Part shown: piece after piece, positions 57,670 through 64,000 of the stretch
How the letters are laid out: each line of letters begins with the position of its first letter
Position numbering within the stretch: position 1 is the stretch's first letter
DNA from: Robbsia andropogonis
GTDB lineage: Bacteria; Pseudomonadota; Gammaproteobacteria; Burkholderiales; Burkholderiaceae
NCBI RefSeq assembly: GCF_000970345.1
Contig: NZ_LAQU01000006.1
Span: 62,001 to 126,000 of the forward strand
Direction: 5' to 3'
DNA length: 64,000 nucleotides
Notes under the pieces: generated by a model
Databases searched by the model: none
What the model was told of the DNA's origin: nothing
The model's input: the letters and a program-made list of their open reading frames with translations, nothing else
Made by a program: the position numbers and the translations under genes

Positions 57670-57886
57670 ATCAAATACCGGATGCCACCAGGCATCCTCG
57701 CCGTAGTCGTTTCCCTATCGGGATGCTCAGAATCCGGTCGGAAACATGTCGGGCAAGCCACGCACCGCGTGCCGATGCAAGCCTGTATGACCGCAGCACC
57801 GATACCAACTCGCCCATGTCCTAAATCCGTACGGATTCATTCAGGCAAGACGCATGGTCACATCGCACTGTGCCGTTCTCCCGTCA

Positions 57887-60319
57887 TCAACCACGAAGCC
57901 GCGCGCCGAAATCACGCGCCAATCGGTCGACGAGGATCTGCACGGCCGCGTCGGCCGCACCCTCCTGAAGCGTCCCGCCAGTATCTTGCAAGCCAATTCT
58001 GAAAGCAAGGCTTTTCTCGGTGGTCGCCAGACCGCCCGATTGCCCATCCTTCGGTCGAAATTCATCAAACAAAGCAATATGTTGCACAATCTGGCAAGCT
58101 GGATCACGACGCGCATCCCGCAGTGCATCCAGGAGTGCCTGAACCCCCACTTCGCGGTCCACGACCACGGCAATATCGCGTCGTGCCGGCGGAAATTTCG
58201 ACACCGGCACCGGGTCCGGCAACGCACGATCGGACAGCGCCGAAGCGTCCACCTCACACACCACCGGCGCCCGCGGCAGGTCGTATTTACGCTGCCAGCT
58301 CGGATGCAATTCTCCCAGCCAGCCGACCACCTTGCCGTCCACTTCCACACGGGCACTACGCCCAGGATGCAAGGCTGGGTGCGCGGCCCGCACAAAGCGG
58401 GGCACCACCGGCGCGAACAGCGCCTCCAGGTCCCCCTTGACGTCGAAGAAGTCCACCTGGCGCGCCGTCTCGCCCCATTGCTCGTCCGCAGCGCCGCCGT
58501 AGGCCAGCGCGCCCAGCCTGACCGGTTGCGCAATCCCTGCAATCGTCATCGGTCCCGCCGACACACCCGCATCGCGAACGAACACACGACCCAACTCGAA
58601 AACACGCACACGATCCGCGCGACGGCTCAAGTTATGCTTCAGCACATCGACCAGGCTGCCGATCAACGTGCTGCGCATCACCGACAACTGGCTCGCGATC
58701 GGATTCAACAGCTTGATAGGGGATGCATTCCCGGCAAAATCCGTTTCCCACTGCGCATCGACAAAGCCGAAGCTGACCGTTTCCGCGTAGTCCCTTGCCG
58801 CCGCGCGATGCCGGATGTCATGCACGGAACGATGGGTCTCATCCGTGCCGCGCATCCGGTTCGGCGCTATCGGCGCACGTAACGGAATCTTCTCGAAACC
58901 ATGGATGCGCGCAACTTCCTCGATCAAATCCTCTTCGATTTCGATATCGAAACGATAGGACGGCGGCGTCACCGCAAATACCTCACCCTCCTGCGTGAAC
59001 GGCAACCCCAGCCGCGTGAACACGTCGCTGACGATCGCGTCGCTGAGGGGAATGCCGATGATCCGCGCGGCCCGCGACACGCGCATCGCCACCGGCTTGC
59101 GTTGCGGCAGATTGACGATTTGATCATCGATCGGACCGACTTGGCCGCCACATACATCCACCAGTAAACGCGTGATCCATTCGAGATGATCGACCGTCGT
59201 CGCATAATCCACGCCACGCTCGAAACGGTGCGCCGCATCGGTCGAGAAGTTATAACGCCGCGCACGTCCGCGCACGCTGTCCGGCCACCAGAAAGCCGCT
59301 TCGACGTAGATGTTCGTAGTGTCAAGCGTGACTGCCGTACTGTCGCCGCCCATGATGCCCGCCAAGCTCTCGACGCATTGACCGTCCGCGATCACACCAA
59401 CCTGTTCATCGAGCGTGACCGTATTGCCGTTCAACAGCTTCAACGTCTCACCGGTCTTCGCCCATCGCACATCCAGATCCCCGTGAATCGTGTCGAGGTC
59501 GAACACGTGCGTGGGTCGACCCAGTTCAAGCATCACGTAATTCGAGATGTCGACCAGTGCGGATACACTGCGCTGGCCGCAACGCGCCAAACGTCGCACC
59601 ATCCATTCCGGTGTCTTGGCGCGCGCATTCACACCGCGAATGACCCGGCCGGAAAAGCGTCCGCATAAATCGGGCGCGCTGATCTTGACTTGGCGCAGTT
59701 CATCCAACGTCACGGCCACCGGCGTAAACGCTTCGCGCTGCAACGGCGCTCCGGTAATGGCGGCTACCTCACGTGCGATGCCGTGCACGGAGAGACAGTC
59801 GGCCTTGTTCGGCGTCAGCTTCACCTCAAAGACCTGATCATCTAGATCCAGATACGCCCGGATGGATTCACCAACCGGCGCGTCCTCGGCGAGGATCATC
59901 AGACCCACACTGTCATCGGACAACTTCAGTTCCTTGGCCGAGCACAACATGCCGGCACTTTCCACCCCCCGGAGCTTGCCCAACTTGATCTTGAACGGCG
60001 CCCCTCCGACCTCGGCCGGAGGCAGCTCCGCGCCGACCAACGCCGCAGGTACTTTGATACCCGGTGCCACATTGGGTGCGCCACAGACGATCTGCAGCGG
60101 CTCGCCGTGACCCACGTCCACGCGGCAGACGTTCAAGCGGTCCGCGTCGGGATGCTTCTGTACGTCGATCACCTGCGCGACCACGACCTTCGTGAACGGC
60201 GGCGCGGCCGGTGTCACGCCTTCCACCTCGATACCGGACATCGTCAACGCATGCGCAAGCGCATCCGTCGACAGCGGCGGATTGACGACTGTTCTAAGCC
60301 AGGATTCCGGGAATAACAT
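57887..60319 (-). CDS. pheT: phenylalanyl-tRNA synthetase beta subunit
   Basis: 810 residues, full length. N-terminal tRNA-binding (EMAP-like) domain (about 40-150), B3/B4 editing region, B5 domain and C-terminal ferredoxin-like anticodon domain ending [11 protein letters not shown]. It opens [16 protein letters not shown]. It lies 213 bases after pheS. Confidence 0.98.
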   Translation of the reverse strand: MLFPESWLRTVVNPPLSTDALAHALTMSGIEVEGVTPAAPPFTKVVVAQVIDVQKHPDADRLNVCRVDVGHGEPLQIVCGAPNVAPGIKVPAALVGAELPPAEVGGAPFKIKLGKLRGVESAGMLCSAKELKLSDDSVGLMILAEDAPVGESIRAYLDLDDQVFEVKLTPNKADCLSVHGIAREVAAITGAPLQREAFTPVAVTLDELRQVKISAPDLCGRFSGRVIRGVNARAKTPEWMVRRLARCGQRSVSALVDISNYVMLELGRPTHVFDLDTIHGDLDVRWAKTGETLKLLNGNTVTLDEQVGVIADGQCVESLAGIMGGDSTAVTLDTTNIYVEAAFWWPDSVRGRARRYNFSTDAAHRFERGVDYATTVDHLEWITRLLVDVCGGQVGPIDDQIVNLPQRKPVAMRVSRAARIIGIPLSDAIVSDVFTRLGLPFTQEGEVFAVTPPSYRFDIEIEEDLIEEVARIHGFEKIPLRAPIAPNRMRGTDETHRSVHDIRHRAAARDYAETVSFGFVDAQWETDFAGNASPIKLLNPIASQLSVMRSTLIGSLVDVLKHNLSRRADRVRVFELGRVFVRDAGVSAGPMTIAGIAQPVRLGALAYGGAADEQWGETARQVDFFDVKGDLEALFAPVVPRFVRAAHPALHPGRSARVEVDGKVVGWLGELHPSWQRKYDLPRAPVVCEVDASALSDRALPDPVPVSKFPPARRDIAVVVDREVGVQALLDALRDARRDPACQIVQHIALFDEFRPKDGQSGGLATTEKSLAFRIGLQDTGGTLQEGAADAAVQILVDRLARDFGARLRG

Positions 60320-60532
60320 CTTGTTCGTTTCCTTGTTGCCTTCTCTGCGCGATCCATTCGACGGCCTCGGTGTGCTACACCGTCGGCGCGGCGCCTTGTC
60401 GCGCAGATACCGTACCGGACGTCGCCGCGCGTCGCGCGATCCGATGCCCGATACCTATCCGAGAGCGGTACCGCCACCGCGCGAACCCATGCTCACGCAT
60501 GCGCCCCACCCGGGATGCCCGCTCCGCTGACG

Positions 60533-61546
60533 TTACGCGAACTGCTTCAGGAAGCGCAGGTCGTTTTCGAAGAACGGCCGCAAGTCCTGCACGCCATAAC
60601 GCAGCATCGTCAACCGTTCCAGTCCACTACCGAATGCAAAACCCACAAAGCGCTCCGGGTCCAACCCCATGTTGCGCACGACGGCAGGATGCACCTGGCC
60701 CGCACCCGAAATCTCCAGCCAACGCCCCGCATTCGCGCCGCGTTCGAACATCATGTCGATCTCCGCCGACGGCTCCGTGAACGGGAAATACGACGGACGA
60801 AAACGTACGACGATGTCGTCGCGTTCGAAGAACTGGCACAGGAAGTCCGTGTAGACGCCCTTCAGATCGGCAAAGCTGACGTTCTCGTCGATCCACAGCC
60901 CTTCGACCTGGTTGAACATCGGAGAATGCGTGGCGTCGCTGTCCACGCGGTAGGTCCGGCCCGGCACGATAACCTTGATCGGTGGCGTATGCGCACGCGC
61001 ATAGCGGACCTGCATCGGGCTCGTATGCGTGCGCAGCAGCAACGGGCGTCCTTGCTCGTCCTTGTCCTCGATATAGAATGTGTCCTGCATCGAGCGTGCG
61101 GGATGGTTCTCCGGACTGTTCAACGCGGAGAAATTGAACCAGTCGTTTTCGATCTCGGGACCATCGGCCACATCGAAGCCGATCGACGCGAAGATGCGTT
61201 CGACGCGCTCGCGGGTCTGCATCACCGGATGCAGCGTGCCGGTCTGCGCCCGACGCCCCGGTAATGTCACGTCGATCGCTTCGGCTGCGAGGCGCTGGTT
61301 CAGCAATGCGTCCGCCAATGCCTGGCGGCGTGCGTTCAAGCCATCCTCGATGGCCTGTTTCGCAACATTGATTCGTGCGCCTTCCTGCTTGCGCACGTCC
61401 GGATCGAGCTTGCCCAGGCCCTTGAGCAGCTCGGTCAATTGCCCAGCCTTGCCGAGATACTTGGCCTTTTCATTTTCGAGCGCCACAACGTCATTGCATT
61501 GCGCAAAACCGTCGAGCGCGACCGTCACAATCTGGTCCAGGTCCAT
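60533..61546 (-). CDS. pheS: phenylalanyl-tRNA synthetase alpha subunit
   Basis: 337 residues. N-terminal coiled coil (1-85) then a class II catalytic core: [14 protein letters not shown], motif 2 around [20 protein letters not shown], and motif 3 [17 protein letters not shown]. Pairs with PheT as a tetramer. Confidence 0.98.
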   Translation of the reverse strand: MDLDQIVTVALDGFAQCNDVVALENEKAKYLGKAGQLTELLKGLGKLDPDVRKQEGARINVAKQAIEDGLNARRQALADALLNQRLAAEAIDVTLPGRRAQTGTLHPVMQTRERVERIFASIGFDVADGPEIENDWFNFSALNSPENHPARSMQDTFYIEDKDEQGRPLLLRTHTSPMQVRYARAHTPPIKVIVPGRTYRVDSDATHSPMFNQVEGLWIDENVSFADLKGVYTDFLCQFFERDDIVVRFRPSYFPFTEPSAEIDMMFERGANAGRWLEISGAGQVHPAVVRNMGLDPERFVGFAFGSGLERLTMLRYGVQDLRPFFENDLRFLKQFA

Positions 61547-61720
61547 AAATCTCTTTTTAATGCGCCGCCGTCACCGCCATCCGGGTCGCTCGTACCGAGC
61601 GCAACCAAGGTGTCGACATTGCCTTGCTGCCAATGTCGCACGCACGCAGTCAGCGGACTATCACGTCAGCGAAATATTCGTCGCCTGATGGGTCACATCT
61701 CGCCATCATGCAATATCAAC

Positions 61721-61746
61721 AAAAAAGGGGGCCACCAGCCCCCTTT
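61721..61746 (-). terminator. terminator after rplT
   Basis: On the minus strand AAAGGGGGC pairs with GCCCCCTTT across a 5-base loop and runs into a T tract (61721-61726). It lies about 95 bases past the rplT stop and before pheS, so pheST probably has its own promoter or depends on read-through. Confidence 0.88.
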
Positions 61747-61841
61747 CCCGCACTACAGCGCGATGTTGCCGCGCTTGCCCTCGCCTGGGCGACGGCGAAA
61801 AAAACGCGTGCACGCCATCCTGCGCGGCACGCGCGTTCTCC

Positions 61842-62201
61842 TTACGCTGCCTGCACTTCCTTCACGCGAGCAACGATTGCAGCAAATGCCGGCTTGTCGA
61901 AAATCGCCATGTCGGACAGCACCTTACGGTCCAGTTCGATAGCCAACTTCTTCAAGCCATTCATGAACACGCTGTACGTAACACCATGCTCACGCGATGC
62001 CGCGTTGATACGTGCAATCCAAAGCGCACGGAACACGCGCTTCTTATTACGACGATCGCGGTACGCGTACTGGCCGGCACGCATGACGGCCTGCTTAGCG
62101 ATACGGTAGACGTTATTGCGACGGCCGCGGTAACCCTTGGCCTTGACAATGATCTTCTTGTGACGGGCCCGCGCTGTGACCCCGCGTTTTACTCTAGGCA
62201 T
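61842..62201 (-). CDS. rplT: 50S ribosomal protein L20
   Basis: 119 residues, highly basic, opening [17 protein letters not shown]. It assembles early on 23S rRNA and in other bacteria represses its own operon at the translational level. It lies 21 bases after rpmI. Confidence 0.99.
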   Translation of the reverse strand: MPRVKRGVTARARHKKIIVKAKGYRGRRNNVYRIAKQAVMRAGQYAYRDRRNKKRVFRALWIARINAASREHGVTYSVFMNGLKKLAIELDRKVLSDMAIFDKPAFAAIVARVKEVQAA

Positions 62202-62222
62202 GGAATGCTCCTATTTGCAGGG

Positions 62223-62420
62223 TTAAGCGTACGGCATCATCGCGCGCACGGACGCAACGTCCGATGCGTGGACACCTTCCGTACCACGAAGATGACGCTT
62301 GTTCTTCGTCGTCTTCTTGGTCAGGATGTGGCGCTTGAAGGCTTGACCGCGCTTGACGGTACCGCCCGGACGCACGACAAAGCGCTTGGAGGCGCTTTTC
62401 TTCGTCTTCATCTTCGGCAT
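62223..62420 (-). CDS. rpmI: 50S ribosomal protein L35
   Basis: 65 residues, [14 protein letters not shown] start, basic throughout. It sits between infC (267-base gap) and rplT, the standard infC-rpmI-rplT order. The long infC-rpmI gap could hold the L20-type regulatory RNA, but I could not identify its pseudoknot. Confidence 0.99.
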   Translation of the reverse strand: MPKMKTKKSASKRFVVRPGGTVKRGQAFKRHILTKKTTKNKRHLRGTEGVHASDVASVRAMMPYA

Positions 62421-62687
62421 GAGAACCTACTCCAACTCTTTGGCATGACACCAGGTGTCCGGCTTCCGCCGTCCTTGCTTGACCCGACATCACTTGTTTT
62501 CGCGACATGGGACGGCAACACCGTGTCCATACCGCCCCCAATGACACACTGCATCATCGGAGCCCTGCACGCCGCTTGCACGCCAACGTTACGGCATCAC
62601 CGCCATGGGTCCAAAACCCCCATCGCCTAGGTACCGCTCCGTCCGTTCAACCGCGTCCAACCAGCGCCTTACTGCTCTTAACCACGG

Positions 62688-63209
62688 TTACTTCTTCCGC
62701 CTCGGACCGATCACCATGACCATCTGACGCCCTTCCATCTTCGGCATCTGTTCGACCTGACCCACTTCATCCAGGTCCGTGCGCAAACGCTCGAGCATTC
62801 GCATGCCAATTTCCTGGTGGGCCATCTCGCGACCGCGGAACCGCAGCGTGATCTTCGCCTTATCGCCTTCGTCGAGGAACCGCGTCAGATTGCGCAACTT
62901 GACGTTGTAGTCGCCATCATCCGTACCCGGACGAAACTTGACTTCCTTGACTTCGACGATCTTTTGCTTGAGCTTGGCCTCGTGCGCCTTTTTCGACTCC
63001 TGGTATTTGAACTTACCGTAGTCCATCAGGCGGCACACGGGCGGCGCGGCGTTCGGTGCGATTTCCACCAAGTCGACATCGGCCTCGCTGGCCAGTCGGA
63101 TGGCTTCAGCCAACTTCACAATGCCCAGCGGCTCGTTTTCGACGCCGTTCAAACGCACTTCAGGTGCGAAGATTTCACCGTTCAGACGATGAGACTTTTC
63201 CGTAGCGAT
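62688..63209 (-). CDS. infC: translation initiation factor IF-3, ATC start codon
   Basis: 173 residues when started at ATC 63209, giving the family N-terminus [21 protein letters not shown]. No ATG or GTG exists at that position; the first GTG in frame (63158) would delete 17 conserved residues. A strong AGGGGA precedes the ATC. Rare start codons (AUU in E. coli) let IF-3 repress its own synthesis, and the same logic is likely here. The core has [10 protein letters not shown] and [12 protein letters not shown]. Confidence 0.95.
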   Translation of the reverse strand: MATEKSHRLNGEIFAPEVRLNGVENEPLGIVKLAEAIRLASEADVDLVEIAPNAAPPVCRLMDYGKFKYQESKKAHEAKLKQKIVEVKEVKFRPGTDDGDYNVKLRNLTRFLDEGDKAKITLRFRGREMAHQEIGMRMLERLRTDLDEVGQVEQMPKMEGRQMVMVIGPRRKK

Positions 63210-63258
63210 GTTAGGTTTCCCCTATGATCGTTGATATTCGATGCGGCCGTACGCAGGC

Positions 63259-64000
63259 TTATTGGTAGGTCCGGATTTCTTCCAGAAGCCGAGCCGAGAA
63301 CGTGTCCAGAGCCATGGTGCCCAGGTCCACATTGCCTCGCGCACGCACCGCGACGGTGTGCGATTCGCGCTCCTTTCCGCCCACAACGAGCAGATAAGGA
63401 ATCTTTTGCATAGTATGCTCGCGTATTTTATAGCTTATCTTTTCATTTCGCAAATCAACCTCTGCCCTAACCCCTTGTTTTTGCAACGTTTGGGCAACAG
63501 ATTGCGCGTAATCGGCCTGATCACCGGTAATATTCATCACTACCACTTGCACCGGCGAGAGCCAGGAAGGCATGGCGCCGGCATGGTTTTCGATCAACAT
63601 GCCCAGGAATCGCTCGAACGAACCGATGATCGCACGGTGCAACATGACGGGTCGCTTGCGCGCATTGTCCTCGGCGACGTATTCCGCGCCGAGACGCTCC
63701 GGCAGCACGAAATCGAGCTGCAGCGTACCGCATTGCCATGACCGTCCGATCGCATCCTTGATGTGATACTCGATCTTCGGGCCATAGAAGGCACCTTCGC
63801 CCGGCAATTCCTCCCAGGAGAGATCACACTTGCGCAGTGCCTCGCGCAGCCCCTCCTCGGCACGGTCCCACTGGGCGTCGTCACCGGCACGTTTTTCCGG
63901 CCGCAGGGACAACTTCACCGCCACCTCGTGAAAGCCGAAGTCCTTGTAGATCCGCATCGTCAATTCATTGAAGGCGATCGCCTCCGAATTGATCTGGTCT
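63259..64000 (-). CDS. thrS: threonyl-tRNA synthetase, C-terminal part
   Basis: At least 247 residues; the frame is open to the right edge, so the N-terminal domains are outside the window. The visible part begins [20 protein letters not shown] and covers the end of the catalytic core ([17 protein letters not shown], class II motif 3) and the anticodon-binding domain ([17 protein letters not shown]). The stop is 49 bases before the infC start. Confidence 0.97.
   Translation of the reverse strand, partial: DQINSEAIAFNELTMRIYKDFGFHEVAVKLSLRPEKRAGDDAQWDRAEEGLREALRKCDLSWEELPGEGAFYGPKIEYHIKDAIGRSWQCGTLQLDFVLPERLGAEYVAEDNARKRPVMLHRAIIGSFERFLGMLIENHAGAMPSWLSPVQVVVMNITGDQADYAQSVAQTLQKQGVRAEVDLRNEKISYKIREHTMQKIPYLLVVGGKERESHTVAVRARGNVDLGTMALDTFSARLLEEIRTYQ

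Overview
The window is high-GC proteobacterial DNA of the family Burkholderiaceae. The evidence is gene order: the block metZ-purF-cvpA-dedD-folC-accD-trpA-(methylase)-trpB-trpF-truA-asd-leuB-leuD-leuC-gltA-sdhE-sdhBADC-gntR, followed by mdh and acnA on the other strand, is the arrangement seen in Burkholderia and relatives. The thrS-infC-rpmI-rplT-pheS-pheT-ihfA-merR-tRNA-Pro block at the right end is also typical. In two-chromosome Burkholderia these two blocks usually lie on different chromosomes. Here they are about 15 kb apart, which points to another genus (for example a Robbsia-, Mycetohabitans- or Pandoraea-like lineage) or to a rearrangement. The genus is not proven.

Left end (1-5850) is a visibly lower-GC accessory island. 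It holds (i) a minus-strand gene running off the left edge that encodes a protein with an N-terminal F-box-like motif, (ii) a decayed copy of the 3' end of the neighbouring ABC-transporter ATPase gene, and (iii) two tandem, about 96% identical 447-residue ATP-grasp proteins. Each ATP-grasp gene has a perfect hrpII/PIP-type promoter (TTCG-N16-TTCG, then 31 bases, then TAAGAT). That promoter class marks the HrpB/HrpX type III secretion regulon of plant-associated bacteria. I read the island as a candidate type III effector or HrpB-regulated locus, and it is the most novel part of the window.

5848-9552 is a four-gene glycine betaine/quaternary-amine ABC transporter. 10488-28068 is a long anabolic series (methionine, purine, folate, fatty acid, tryptophan, tRNA pseudouridine, lysine/threonine, leucine). 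An orphan beta-class DNA methyltransferase is embedded between trpB and trpA, and the usual fimV position between asd and truA is reduced to a small ORF. 28452-40139 is the TCA-cycle cluster (gltA, sdhE, sdhBADC, a HutC-type GntR regulator, mdh, acnA), with an 18-bp perfect palindrome as likely operator between gntR and mdh.

40507-46645 carries a DUF2863 gene, a glycine-zipper protein, a tiny G/P-rich lipoprotein, an AI-2E family membrane protein and ahpC/ahpF. 46786-51067 is a minus-strand chemosensory-like operon (membrane CheA-like kinase, MCP-signalling-domain protein, CheX-like protein, CheY). 51313-55856 holds ridA, a GST, an ada-alkA fusion with a separate ogt, and a lysR gene. 56285-64000 holds tRNA-Pro(GGG), a MerR regulator, ihfA, pheT, pheS, rplT, rpmI, infC (ATC start) and the 3' part of thrS.

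No CRISPR array, rRNA, insertion sequence or integrase was seen.
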